Positions 29,067 through 37,732 of a stretch of 64,000 nucleotides of DNA are shown here, in pieces. The translations under genes were made by a program, and so were the position numbers. Source of the DNA: Saccharibacter floricola DSM 15669 (lineage in GTDB: Bacteria; Pseudomonadota; Alphaproteobacteria; Acetobacterales; Acetobacteraceae); assembly GCF_000378165.1 (NCBI RefSeq), contig NZ_KB899334.1:248001-312000 (forward strand). Direction: 5' to 3'. The notes beneath the pieces were generated by a model. It did not search any database. It was given only the letters and a program-made list of their open reading frames with translations, and was not told the origin of the DNA. Position 1 is the stretch's first letter, and each line of letters starts with the position of its first letter.

Positions 29067-29094
29067 ATATATACTTACGGCTAGGGGTATATAT
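29067..29094. promoter_or_regulatory. Palindromic site between alsD and the LysR gene, probable LysR-type operator
   Basis: ATATATAC and GTATATAT are perfect 8-bp arms around a 12-base spacer. It contains T-N11-A type spacings typical of LysR regulators, and lies directly upstream of the candidate alsD -35 box and 15 bases before the LysR gene start. That position would allow activation of alsDS and self-repression. Confidence 0.6.
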
Positions 29095-29108
29095 CCTATA
29101 TATGGATT

Positions 29109-30011
29109 ATGGATATACGTCACTTTCGCTATTTCGTCGCCGTCGCTGAGACGGGAAGCATCACACGCGCAGCTGAGCGGCTCGGCATTGAACAACCACC
29201 GCTGAGCCAGCAACTTAAACGGCTAGAGGCAACCTTGGGCGTCTCTCTTTTCCGCCGCCAAACCCGCGGAGTAACCCTCACAGAAGAAGGGCAAGCGCTT
29301 CTCCCTCATGCTCGGCTGATTCTCGACCTCCGTCAGCAATTTATCGCACAGGCCCACGGACTTGCTCGCGGGGAGAAAGGCCATCTGCGCATTGGTCTTG
29401 CCGGCGCCGTTCCTCTCCTACCAGCGATGCCCTTCGCAATCCGCCATTTCCGCAGCATTGCTCCAGATGTCACGTTATCGCTAGAAGAAAGCAACACACC
29501 CGCTTTATGTGAAGCTCTGCGTGCTCATCGTATCGACATTGCTATTTTACGCCCACCTGTGAGCGACCCAGATAACGTACAAGTGATCCCGCTCCTTGAT
29601 GAACCAACGCTTATAGCCCTTCCAAAAGGGCACCGCTTCACCCACAGTGCACGACTTCACCTGCAACAGCTCGCCAATGAACCTCTTATCATTTTTCCGC
29701 GAGAACTCGGGCCTGGCTTTTATGATGCTATCCTTGCCGCCTATCAAAATGCCGGCATTACGCCACCTCTTGGTCAGCAAGCACCACAAATTGCCGGCAC
29801 CATCCCCCTTGTTGCGGCGGGTTTAGGGATTTCCGTCGTACCTCAGTCCCTTCACCAACTGCACACTGGTGGTGTTACCTTCCATAAGATTGACGAACCC
29901 GCCCCCTACGCAACCATTGCGATCGGATTGCGGCGCGAAACGACCTCACCTTTGGTCGAACTTTTCAGCCAAACACTTCAGCATATTTTCAAGGAAGGCG
30001 TTCCCGCTTAG
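29109..30011 (+). CDS. LysR family regulator, AlsR-like
   Basis: A 300-residue LysR protein. The helix-turn-helix reads HFRYFVAVAETGSITRAAERLG and then QPPLSQQLKRLE; the effector domain covers about residues 90-295. The divergent placement next to alsD, as with alsR in Bacillus, suggests control of acetoin formation, but this is from context. The ATG at 29109 lacks a clear Shine-Dalgarno sequence. An earlier ATG at 29102 is out of frame. Confidence 0.9.
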   Translation: MDIRHFRYFVAVAETGSITRAAERLGIEQPPLSQQLKRLEATLGVSLFRRQTRGVTLTEEGQALLPHARLILDLRQQFIAQAHGLARGEKGHLRIGLAGAVPLLPAMPFAIRHFRSIAPDVTLSLEESNTPALCEALRAHRIDIAILRPPVSDPDNVQVIPLLDEPTLIALPKGHRFTHSARLHLQQLANEPLIIFPRELGPGFYDAILAAYQNAGITPPLGQQAPQIAGTIPLVAAGLGISVVPQSLHQLHTGGVTFHKIDEPAPYATIAIGLRRETTSPLVELFSQTLQHIFKEGVPA

Positions 30012-30023
30012 CCCTAATGTTCA

Positions 30024-30054
30024 TAAAAAAAGCGGCACAAACGCATGTGCCGCT
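30024..30054 (-). terminator. Rho-independent terminator of the gapR-like gene
   Basis: AGCGGCACA and TGTGCCGCT are perfect 9-bp arms with a 6-base loop. On the minus strand the stem is followed by a run of seven T, 32 bases after the gapR-like stop. On the plus strand it may also help end the LysR transcript. Confidence 0.88.
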
Positions 30055-30085
30055 TCTATCACCCCATTCTTGAATGAAGGAGAGC

Positions 30086-30352
30086 TTACATACCTAACGC
30101 GCGACGATAAATATCGAGAAGGGTCTCCTGCTCTTCTACCTCGGCAGGCTCTTGCTTGCGCAATTTAATAATTTGCTTAACGACCTTTACGTCAAAACCC
30201 GCTGATTTTGCTTCTGCAAAAATATCACGGATATCGCTGCCAAGCGCCTTACGCTCTTCTTCAAGACGTTCCACACGTTCAATAATGGAGCGCAACCGAT
30301 CTGCAGCAATCCCCCCTGTTGCGCTTCCTTCTGGTCCGTTACCGATATCCAT
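30086..30352 (-). CDS. GapR-like DUF2312 protein
   Basis: An 88-residue DUF2312 protein, nearly all helical, with the family core RLRSIIERVERLEEERKAL and GFDVKVVKQIIKLRK. Caulobacter GapR, in this family, is a nucleoid protein that encircles overtwisted DNA ahead of replication and transcription. It is restricted largely to alphaproteobacteria. The ATG at 30352 has GGAG eight bases upstream. Confidence 0.92.
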   Translation of the reverse strand: MDIGNGPEGSATGGIAADRLRSIIERVERLEEERKALGSDIRDIFAEAKSAGFDVKVVKQIIKLRKQEPAEVEEQETLLDIYRRALGM

Positions 30353-30524
30353 GAGCTTTTCTCCGCATGCTACCTTCAATCCTATCGCGCGGCTTATCCT
30401 GCGCAAGAGAAATGGTCAATGTTTGATTGTCCCTCATGGGCTGTATTGCGCCCTTTATCATGCTAAATAGGCGAAGGGTCTCCAACCTGTTTTTGATCCT
30501 TCCTTACATCTCTTAGAATGTCAG

Positions 30525-30579
30525 GTTCCACCTTGACATATGACCCAACAGGACGGAACTAAGAGGAACCATAAGGAAC
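30525..30579 (+). promoter_or_regulatory. Phased GGAAC repeats upstream of zwf
   Basis: GGAAC occurs at 30555, 30565 and 30575, exactly 10 bases apart, and its reverse complement GTTCC is at 30525, exactly 30 bases before the first. A TTGACA (30533-30538) lies between the inverted copy and the direct repeats, although no good -10 box is seen. This arrangement on one face of the helix suggests an operator for an unidentified regulator of zwf. Confidence 0.45.
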
Positions 30580-30648
30580 CGCTTTTCAAAGCACACTTGC
30601 GTGCCTGCATTCCTCAAAAGCGTCTAGATAAGAAAGGCTCTTCCACCC

Positions 30649-32121
30649 ATGTCTGATTCTCAACAGACTGCCCCATTTGATTACATCATCTTTGGCGCCA
30701 CAGGCGACCTCATGATGCGTAAGCTTATTCCCGCCCTTTATAACCAGCTTCGCGTTGGTCATGTTCCTGAAGAAGCACGTATTATCGGTTCAGCCCGCTC
30801 TAAACTTGATAATGAGGAATACCGGCAGCGTGCGCGCGAAGCCCTCAATCGCTTCCTCCCCGACGCCCATAAAGATGCTGATCTCATTGAGCGTTTTCTA
30901 AAAAAGATTCAGTACATCGCGATTGATAGTACGAAATATGAGAGCAACTGGGGTGGCCTAAAAGAGATTCTTGCTCAATCTCCGGATGACCGTATCCGCG
31001 TTTTCTATTACTCAACCGCTCCACAGCTTTTTGAAGCCATCAGTGAAAATCTTCACGCCCATGGCCTCATTACCAAGCAGTCCCGCGTTGTGCTTGAGAA
31101 GCCTATTGGCACAAATAGTGAAACAGCTCGTGCTATTAATGACGGTGTCAGCCGCTTCTTTGAAGAAGGGCAAATTTTCCGCATCGACCATTATTTAGGC
31201 AAAGAAACGGTGCAGGATATTATCGCACTGCGTTTTGCCAACCCGCTTCTCCAAGCTGTTTGGTCTGGCGAGTATATTAAGAGCATTCAGATCACCGCAG
31301 CAGAGACAGTCGGCGTAGAAGGGCGTGCCGCTTATTACGATACGTCTGGCGCTTTGCGTGACATGATCCAAAACCACCTCCTGCAGGTTCTCAGCCTTTG
31401 CGCCATGGAAGCGCCTTCTTCGCTGGAAGCCGATGCCATCCGTGACGCAAAAGTGAACGTCCTTAAAGCGCTACGCCCCATCCCAGAGGAGGCTGTCAGC
31501 GCAGAAACTGTGCGTGCTCAATACGTGCAAGGCACGCTCAATGGCGAAAAAGTGCCAGGCTATCTCGAAGAGCTGGGCGAAGAAAGTCACACAGAGACCT
31601 ACGCGGCTATGCGTGCGTATGTAGATACACCTCGTTGGAAAAACACACCCTTCTATATCCGTACAGCCAAACGCTCTGCCCATAAGCTCAGTGAAGTCGT
31701 TGTGACGTTTAAAGAAGGTACATCCAAACTCTTCGGCGGAACGCCGGGCGCTGATCGGCTTGTCATTCGTTTGCAGCCTAATGAAGGGTTTGGCCTGTCC
31801 ATCAATGTTAAAAATCCTTCTGCTGCAGGCTTTGGCTTACAGCGCACCGCTTTAGATGGTCGCTTTGCCCCTGCTGACGGTTCGCTTATCCCCGATTCCT
31901 ACGAGCGCCTAATGCTTGATGCCGTACGCGGCTATCCAGCCCTCTTCATCCGTCGTGATGAGGTTGAAGCCGCATGGGCTTGGGTAGAGCCAACACTCAA
32001 TGCTTGGGCTGCTGATAAGGCTCCGATGGAGCATTATGCTGCGGGCACCTACGGCCCAGAGCAAGCACGTCAATTCACTGCTCAAACCGGTGATCAGTGG
32101 CATGAAGATATGGCGGATTAA
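30649..32121 (+). CDS. zwf: Glucose-6-phosphate 1-dehydrogenase
   Basis: A 490-residue Zwf, which oxidises glucose 6-phosphate to 6-phosphogluconolactone and makes NAD(P)H. The dinucleotide fold FGATGDLMMRKLIPALY is at residues about 16-32 and the active-site motif RIDHYLGKE near residue 178. It feeds the oxidative pentose phosphate pathway, the main cytoplasmic sugar route of acetic acid bacteria. No pgl or edd gene follows. Confidence 0.97.
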   Translation: MSDSQQTAPFDYIIFGATGDLMMRKLIPALYNQLRVGHVPEEARIIGSARSKLDNEEYRQRAREALNRFLPDAHKDADLIERFLKKIQYIAIDSTKYESNWGGLKEILAQSPDDRIRVFYYSTAPQLFEAISENLHAHGLITKQSRVVLEKPIGTNSETARAINDGVSRFFEEGQIFRIDHYLGKETVQDIIALRFANPLLQAVWSGEYIKSIQITAAETVGVEGRAAYYDTSGALRDMIQNHLLQVLSLCAMEAPSSLEADAIRDAKVNVLKALRPIPEEAVSAETVRAQYVQGTLNGEKVPGYLEELGEESHTETYAAMRAYVDTPRWKNTPFYIRTAKRSAHKLSEVVVTFKEGTSKLFGGTPGADRLVIRLQPNEGFGLSINVKNPSAAGFGLQRTALDGRFAPADGSLIPDSYERLMLDAVRGYPALFIRRDEVEAAWAWVEPTLNAWAADKAPMEHYAAGTYGPEQARQFTAQTGDQWHEDMAD

Positions 32122-32134
32122 CGCTCGATCTAAA

Positions 32135-32171
32135 ACGTGCAGCTCTTAAAGATACTTTGAGGGCTGCACGT
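32135..32171 (+). other. Long hairpin after zwf, covering the start of the next gene
   Basis: ACGTGCAGCTCT and AGGGCTGCACGT pair over 12 positions with one G-U, around a 13-base loop. It begins 13 bases past the zwf stop and ends one base before the ATG at 32173. It has no U tract, so it may end zwf imperfectly or hide the start region of the downstream gene. Confidence 0.5.
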
Positions 32172-32172
32172 C

Positions 32173-32670
32173 ATGCCCTTTATTCGCGCTATGCTTTGTA
32201 AGGATCTGTTTTACTTGACTGAACAACGCCCTTCTCGCTTTGCTTTTTTAAAGCAACTTCGTAAACCACGTTCATTAAAACAGCACCTCATCCGGCGCTT
32301 AATTGTCGTTGTGCCCGTTTTCCTTTTGATGGTCGTCATCACCCGGAGCGGCTGGCTTGATAATGCTTATGATCGTTTTACTTTCGGCAAAATGAGCTGG
32401 TACGATAATACGGCCCTTGTCGAACATCTACGTACGGTCATCACCAACCAAGGGCTAACATCACTTCCACGCAATTGTCTGGTTTTTATTGTGAATGGTG
32501 ACGCGTCAGTCAATACACCTCATATGGAAGTCCTCGGCCGACAGGGCCATGGGTGCCCAGGCGATAAACCCGCAGCCGATATGCTCTTTTCTTTACGAAT
32601 TGATCGCGCTCAGCACTCTATTTTGACAGATGCTGGTTCTCCTGGAAGCTTCCATCCTCTTACCCCTTAA
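32173..32670 (+). CDS. Hypothetical single-pass membrane protein
   Basis: A 165-residue protein I do not recognise. A basic N-terminus (residues about 1-50) is followed by one hydrophobic segment (LIVVVPVFLLMVVI, about 43-57). The C-terminal 105 residues would lie outside the membrane and hold two cysteines (in RNCLVF and HGCPGD), which could form a disulfide. There is no ribosome binding site at 32173 and an internal ATG at 32191 is an alternative. It sits between zwf and rnpB. Confidence 0.55.
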   Translation: MPFIRAMLCKDLFYLTEQRPSRFAFLKQLRKPRSLKQHLIRRLIVVVPVFLLMVVITRSGWLDNAYDRFTFGKMSWYDNTALVEHLRTVITNQGLTSLPRNCLVFIVNGDASVNTPHMEVLGRQGHGCPGDKPAADMLFSLRIDRAQHSILTDAGSPGSFHPLTP

Positions 32671-32700
32671 AAAATCGCACGATATTTCCTCTTCTCAGGG

Positions 32701-32729
32701 TTGACCTTCTTTGCGTTCCAACGCAGTTT
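32701..32729 (+). promoter_or_regulatory. Probable rnpB promoter
   Basis: TTGACC at 32701-32706 is placed exactly 35 bases before the mature rnpB 5' end. The -10 region (CAGTTT, 32724-32729) is weak, as is common in alphaproteobacterial stable RNA promoters. Confidence 0.5.
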
Positions 32730-32735
32730 ACGCGC

Positions 32736-33126
<391 letters not shown>

Positions 33127-33466
33127 TTTATTTCTTCATATGAAGAAATAATAAAGAAACGTATTACACAGCACTTACTCTTATTGTTCTCTTGTCTCTT
33201 TTTTTAAATCTATTCGGTACATATTCTCTTATTTGCAGCAATGAGCGATATATTTCGTCTTAGTTACGAAAATCCTTGTTTTTGGTTACATGTATAGATT
33301 TTGTTCACTATGCAGTAACCAATCGCCCTTTTCTGCCATTCTCTACGATAATGCTTTGACGTCCCATAAAATCCCATGCTATCCCATATCTATACGGTAA
33401 AGTTCAGTAATCCTTGGACGAGCACAATTTTGCTCACCCCTGATGAGACGGGAGGCATTTCAAATT
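33127..33466. other. AT-rich control region between rnpB and mraZ
   Basis: A 340-base noncoding region. A perfect 24-bp palindrome (TTATTTCTTCAT and its complement) lies at 33128-33151, right after rnpB. A long imperfect inverted repeat with TGGTTAC and GTAACCA arms spans 33283-33321. The MraZ boxes and a TTGACG (33356-33361) follow. No gene is seen in it. Confidence 0.6.
33362..33386 (-). promoter_or_regulatory. MraZ operator: three TGGGA repeats
   Basis: On the minus strand TGGGA occurs three times with 5-base spacers, at 33382-33386, 33372-33376 and 33362-33366. E. coli MraZ binds three TGGGN repeats with the same 5-base spacing upstream of its own operon. Here the array lies 80-105 bases before the mraZ start and directly follows a TTGACG -35-like box, so binding would block the dcw promoter. 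Confidence 0.75.
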
Positions 33467-33943
33467 ATGACTATGTTTCTCGGCACTCATCCGAGCCGCA
33501 TTGACAGCAAGGGACGCCTCTCAATTCCCGCACCCTTTCGTGCTGTCTTGAAGCAAAAAAATGCTGGAGAAGATGCAAGCGTTATCTTACGCCCTTCGCA
33601 TTTACATGCCTGCGTTGAAGGATGGACAGCTGATACTTTCTCAACATTGTCTGAATCCCTTATGGAGCATGACCCTTTTTCTAGCGAGTTTGAGGATCTC
33701 TCCGTCAGTCTTTACGCTGATGCATACCCGGTTAATTGCGATCCAGAAGGGCGGATTAGCCTTCCTAAAAGCTTGAAACAACATGCTTCGTTAGCTGGTG
33801 CCATTGTGTTTATGGGATTAGGGCGGATTTTTCAAATTTGGTCGCCTGAAGCCGCTGAAAAGCGGCGTCAGGATGCTCGCAAGCGTTCTAAAAAGATCGG
33901 GCAGCTTTCCCCCTCCCACCCTCAAAAAGAAGCCCGCGGATGA
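33467..33943 (+). CDS. mraZ: Transcriptional regulator MraZ
   Basis: A 158-residue protein with two SpoVT/AbrB-like repeats: residues about 5-50 ([15 protein letters not shown]) and 75-120 ([15 protein letters not shown]). MraZ is the first gene of the dcw cluster and represses it through TGGGN repeats, which are visible upstream. The ATG at 33467 gives the family start [13 protein letters not shown]; the frame opens earlier at 33443. The 3' end overlaps rsmH by four bases. Confidence 0.95.
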   Translation: MTMFLGTHPSRIDSKGRLSIPAPFRAVLKQKNAGEDASVILRPSHLHACVEGWTADTFSTLSESLMEHDPFSSEFEDLSVSLYADAYPVNCDPEGRISLPKSLKQHASLAGAIVFMGLGRIFQIWSPEAAEKRRQDARKRSKKIGQLSPSHPQKEARG

Positions 33944-34917
33944 GTGACACTCAGCATATGACCTCCACACAGCCTTCCTCTCAAGGTCATTTCCCTGTCA
34001 TGCTACCGGAAGTTCTGGAGAGTTTGCAGCTCCGTGATAGCGCTACCTATCTTGACGGAACATTTGGTGGTGGTGGCTATAGCCGCGCTATGCTTGATGC
34101 CAAAGACTGTATTGTTCACGCCATTGACCGTGATCCAGATGCAATTTCGCGCGGGCAGCCTCTCGTAGACGCGGCACAAGGCCGCCTCCATCTTCACAGA
34201 GGGGCTTTTAGCGCTATGGAGCAGCTTGTCGGTTCGGTCGCTCCCTTTGACGGTATCGTGTTGGATCTTGGGGTGTCCTCCTTCCAGCTGGACCAAGGCG
34301 AGCGGGGGTTTTCCTTCCGCCATGATGGGCTTCTTGACATGCGCATGAGCGCAGAAGGCCCCAGTGCGGCTGATCTCGTCAATAATGAGACAGAGCAAAA
34401 GATCGCTGATATTCTCTATTATTATGGAGAAGAGCGTCGCTCTCGTCGTATTGCCCGCGCCATTGTCAATGAGCGCACACGCAACCCTATTGAAACGACG
34501 GGACATCTCGCAGAGCTTATCCGTAGTTCTATCCCGCGTGAACGGCCTAACTTTGACCCAGCAACCCGCAGCTTCCAAGCCCTGCGCATTGCCGTCAATG
34601 ATGAGCTTGGAGAGCTTGAGCGCGTCCTCATGGCAGCCCCTAACCTGCTCGCTCCGGGCGGTGTTTTCGTCGTCGTGACCTTCCATTCATTGGAAGACCG
34701 CATGGTAAAGCGCGCTATGGCGCGTTTAAGCGGCCGTACAAGCGGCCCCTCACGCCATGCTCCAGCCTCGCTTCACCAGAAGCAGCGCGCCCCATTTGAA
34801 CTCCTTCACACCCGTCCCTTGTCCCCAAGTAAAGACGAGCTCCGCCTTAATACGCGCTCGCGAAGTGCTCGTTTGCGTGCCCTGCGCCGGCTTTCTTCTT
34901 CTGGAGAGGTTTCATGA
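33940..34917 (+). CDS. rsmH: 16S rRNA (cytosine-1402-N4)-methyltransferase
   Basis: A 325-residue RsmH (MraW). The N-terminal [13 protein letters not shown], the SAM motif [14 protein letters not shown] and the later [19 protein letters not shown] and [10 protein letters not shown] blocks are all intact. It methylates C1402 of 16S rRNA in the P site. It overlaps mraZ and ftsL by four bases each. Confidence 0.97.
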   Translation: MSDTQHMTSTQPSSQGHFPVMLPEVLESLQLRDSATYLDGTFGGGGYSRAMLDAKDCIVHAIDRDPDAISRGQPLVDAAQGRLHLHRGAFSAMEQLVGSVAPFDGIVLDLGVSSFQLDQGERGFSFRHDGLLDMRMSAEGPSAADLVNNETEQKIADILYYYGEERRSRRIARAIVNERTRNPIETTGHLAELIRSSIPRERPNFDPATRSFQALRIAVNDELGELERVLMAAPNLLAPGGVFVVVTFHSLEDRMVKRAMARLSGRTSGPSRHAPASLHQKQRAPFELLHTRPLSPSKDELRLNTRSRSARLRALRRLSSSGEVS

Positions 34918-35663
34918 TCCGTCCTGCTACCTTATTCTGCGCACTCATTGCTGCTGGCGCTGGGCTTTTCCTTTACGCAAAGAAGCACGATACGCTCGTC
35001 CTTGATCAGCACATCACTCAAACTGTGCAAGAGACGCGCCGTGTCCAAGGGCAGACAGCCATGTTGCGCACGCAATGGGCTCTGCTCAATCAACCCGATC
35101 GCCTCAGCACTTTGTCAAAGCGGATCCTTCCCCACCTCCGTATGGTTGAGCCTGCACAGTTTGTCAGGCAAGCAAAGCTCGCTGAACGCTTGCCTGCTAT
35201 TAGCCATAAGGACGTTGTTGCAGCCACACCCAACCATACAGACGTAGCACGGCCCACCTTGGCAGCCCTGCGCCCGGCGCCTGATATGCCTGTTACTTCT
35301 GTCAACGCGCCTATACATTCTGAGCGTCACCACCACACAACTCATGCCGATACGATTTCCGCGCCTGCCCATGGCTCTTCCCATGCAGCACGTAGTAATT
35401 CTTCGCTTGAACGCAAATTAGCATTGCTTAATGCGGAGGATCAGACCTCTATGCCGCATCGCCATCATCACAGCGACCATGGAGCTACATCGGACAAAGA
35501 CGGACATACTCACACGTCTCGTGCATCCTCTTCTGACACATTGGCGGAAACCGTTGCATGGCACCCTCAATCGACCCATCACAGCTCTTCCCCTCATCGG
35601 GAGAGCTCCCATGCGACTTCCTCGTCAGACGTTCTGCCCCCTCCTGTTCCATTCTCGAATTAG
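34914..35663 (+). CDS. ftsL: FtsL-like division protein with a histidine-rich tail
   Basis: A 249-residue protein in the ftsL position. Residues about 4-22 are a single membrane helix and residues 25-85 a periplasmic coiled coil ([18 protein letters not shown], then [18 protein letters not shown]), the normal FtsL arrangement. FtsL usually ends near residue 110-130; here a low-complexity region continues to 249. Residues 131-249 contain 19 histidines, with Ser, Ala and Thr. FtsL joins FtsB and FtsQ to activate FtsW-FtsI. The tail may bind metal; that is inference. Confidence 0.8.
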   Translation: MIRPATLFCALIAAGAGLFLYAKKHDTLVLDQHITQTVQETRRVQGQTAMLRTQWALLNQPDRLSTLSKRILPHLRMVEPAQFVRQAKLAERLPAISHKDVVAATPNHTDVARPTLAALRPAPDMPVTSVNAPIHSERHHHTTHADTISAPAHGSSHAARSNSSLERKLALLNAEDQTSMPHRHHHSDHGATSDKDGHTHTSRASSSDTLAETVAWHPQSTHHSSSPHRESSHATSSSDVLPPPVPFSN

Positions 35664-35664
35664 C

Positions 35665-35709
35665 GACGACTTGTCGTCATAGTCTCTCTCTAACACCAGC
35701 GTTAGAGAG
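35665..35709 (+). other. Two tandem hairpins in the ftsL-ftsI gap
   Basis: GACGA/TCGTC (35665-35678) and the stronger CTCTCTAAC/GTTAGAGAG (35686-35709, 9-bp perfect stem, 6-base loop) lie in the 78-base gap. Most early dcw genes overlap, so this spaced, structured junction is exceptional. Confidence 0.5.
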
Positions 35710-35741
35710 CACCCGCTGACCACCTTGCAGAATGCAGCACG

Positions 35742-37721
35742 ATGCCGGAAAAAGAGCCCTCTCCATCGGCAAAGAAGCCGACGAATGACCAGCCCGATAC
35801 CCCGTCAGGGCAGCAACATACCAAAGGCTCTAAACTATTTTCCAAAGTGGGCGCAGCACGGCGTTTTCTCTCTCTCCGTTATTGGAATGAACGCCGCCAG
35901 AAGGTCAGCTGGATAGAGCGTTGTCAAAACCGCCTTGTCTATGTTGGGATGGGCTTTCTAGTTCTTTACGGTGCCGTAACGCTTAAAGCGCTCATGGCGA
36001 CCGTCCTCGCTCCTATGGCTCCTCTGCCCGGCCAAATTGCATCCACCTTACCGGAAATCCCGAAGCCAGACCCTCAAGCCCTCATGAGTGGCGGTTTCGA
36101 ACTTCCCAATATACGACGTGCCACGGTTACAGACCGTAACGGGCAAGCATTGGCAATTTCTCTTCCTGTTGTGCAAGTCTATGCCAACCCGATGGAAATT
36201 ATCAGTCCAGAAGAAGCAGTCGCCAAACTTCATCACGTTCTCCCTGATATTGATCAAAAAGATCTCATCAAACGCCTTAAGAAAAAGAAGCAGTTCGTTT
36301 ACCTTGCGCATAACCTCTCTCCGACCCAAGAACTAGCGATTAATAATCTTGGTATTCCCGGGATTTATTTTGAAACAGGAGAGCGTCGTCATTACCCGCT
36401 AGGGCGTATCGCCGCCCAGATTATGGGTGGTGTTGATCTTGATAATCACGGAATTGCAGGAGTTGAACGTTATTTTGATAAACGACTAAGCTCCGACCGC
36501 ACCCCTCTTCGCCTTTCCATTGATGCCCGTGTTCAAGCAGCTGTGCGTGATGAGCTGGATGAGGCCAAACGTAAATTCCAAGCCATCGGCGCATGCGCTA
36601 TTTTGATGGATATTCACTCTGGTGAAGTCATCGCAATGGTCAGTCTTCCCGATTTCGATGCCAATGATTTTGGTCATGCCCCTTCAGACGCCCGCTTTAA
36701 TCGAGCCGTTACGGGCATGTATGAGCCGGGCTCCACGTTTAAATTGCAGACAGCCGCTATGGCCTTGCAACTTGGTGTTGCCCATCCGTGGGATCGTTTC
36801 TCGACAACGCCTATCCATGTTGGCCGCTTTAAAATTTCAGATCTCAAAAGCGATCATTTTGCTCCTTGGCTGCCCCTCACCTCAGTCATGGCGTTTTCTT
36901 CCAACCCAGCCTCTGCTCATATTGCGCTAGATGTTGGCGCAACACGGCAGCAAGAATGGCTTAAAAATATGGGCTTCTTCGACCGCGTGCCGATTGAGCT
37001 CCCTGAAGCAGGGCGGCCCATTGTTCCGTCACGAAAAAACTGGGGGCTTACCACGATTATGACCGTCGGTTTTGGTCATGGTATTGCTGAGTCTCCATTG
37101 GCGATTGTACGCGGAACGGCTGCGACAGGAAATGGGGGCTATTTAGTCACTCCCACACTCGTTGCTCATAATCATGACAATGATGATGTCGTCATGTCTG
37201 ACACACAAGTTCCGCATCTTTTGTCAGAGAAAACATCCGACACATTACGGCGTATTCTTCGCCTGGTGGTGGCGAAAGGCATTGGGAAGCGTGCTGAGAG
37301 CCCTGGTTATTTCGTTGGAGGGAAAACCGGAACGGCTGAAAAAATCAGTGATCGGGGAACCTATCTTAAGCATGTCAACATCACAGCTTTTACGGGCATG
37401 TTCCCCATGAATGCGCCGCGTTATGCGCTCTATGTCATGCTAGATGCCCCACATCCCACGGCTGAAACGCATGGTTGGACGACAGCTGGCTGGATTGCAG
37501 CGCCGCTCTTCTCCAATATTGTGACACGTACAGCCCCTATGCTGGGCCTCTTCCCTCCAGACCCAAGCCGAAATGCACAGGTTGAGGCCTCTTTGGAGAT
37601 ACCTCTCATTCCTCCCATCCCGCCTGGGGTTCGGGCATTAGGCCCTGGGAATGACCCTGGGGCCCCTCCGCCTTCACTGCTACGCACGCACCATGCTGTA
37701 CGATCCTCCCACGGCCATTAA
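35742..37721 (+). CDS. ftsI: Septal peptidoglycan transpeptidase FtsI (PBP3)
   Basis: A 659-residue class B penicillin-binding protein. A long cytoplasmic N-terminus (1-63) precedes one membrane helix (about 64-88), then the dimerisation domain (NIRRATVTDRNGQALAIS) and the transpeptidase domain. The catalytic motifs are Ser331-T-F-Lys334, Ser386-Ser-Asn388 and Lys528-T-G-T. It cross-links septal peptidoglycan with FtsW. The C-terminus is proline-rich. Confidence 0.96.
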   Translation: MPEKEPSPSAKKPTNDQPDTPSGQQHTKGSKLFSKVGAARRFLSLRYWNERRQKVSWIERCQNRLVYVGMGFLVLYGAVTLKALMATVLAPMAPLPGQIASTLPEIPKPDPQALMSGGFELPNIRRATVTDRNGQALAISLPVVQVYANPMEIISPEEAVAKLHHVLPDIDQKDLIKRLKKKKQFVYLAHNLSPTQELAINNLGIPGIYFETGERRHYPLGRIAAQIMGGVDLDNHGIAGVERYFDKRLSSDRTPLRLSIDARVQAAVRDELDEAKRKFQAIGACAILMDIHSGEVIAMVSLPDFDANDFGHAPSDARFNRAVTGMYEPGSTFKLQTAAMALQLGVAHPWDRFSTTPIHVGRFKISDLKSDHFAPWLPLTSVMAFSSNPASAHIALDVGATRQQEWLKNMGFFDRVPIELPEAGRPIVPSRKNWGLTTIMTVGFGHGIAESPLAIVRGTAATGNGGYLVTPTLVAHNHDNDDVVMSDTQVPHLLSEKTSDTLRRILRLVVAKGIGKRAESPGYFVGGKTGTAEKISDRGTYLKHVNITAFTGMFPMNAPRYALYVMLDAPHPTAETHGWTTAGWIAAPLFSNIVTRTAPMLGLFPPDPSRNAQVEASLEIPLIPPIPPGVRALGPGNDPGAPPPSLLRTHHAVRSSHGH

Positions 37722-37732
37722 GGCGCTCTACC

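Noticed and set aside
23563-30011. The lut/als block as a mobile island
   Set aside because: No integrase, transposase, tRNA target duplication or flanking direct repeat is visible, and codon use looks like that of its neighbours by eye.
34003-34686. A 227-codon minus-strand open frame inside rsmH
   Set aside because: Shadow of a well conserved gene; no family features and no start signal.
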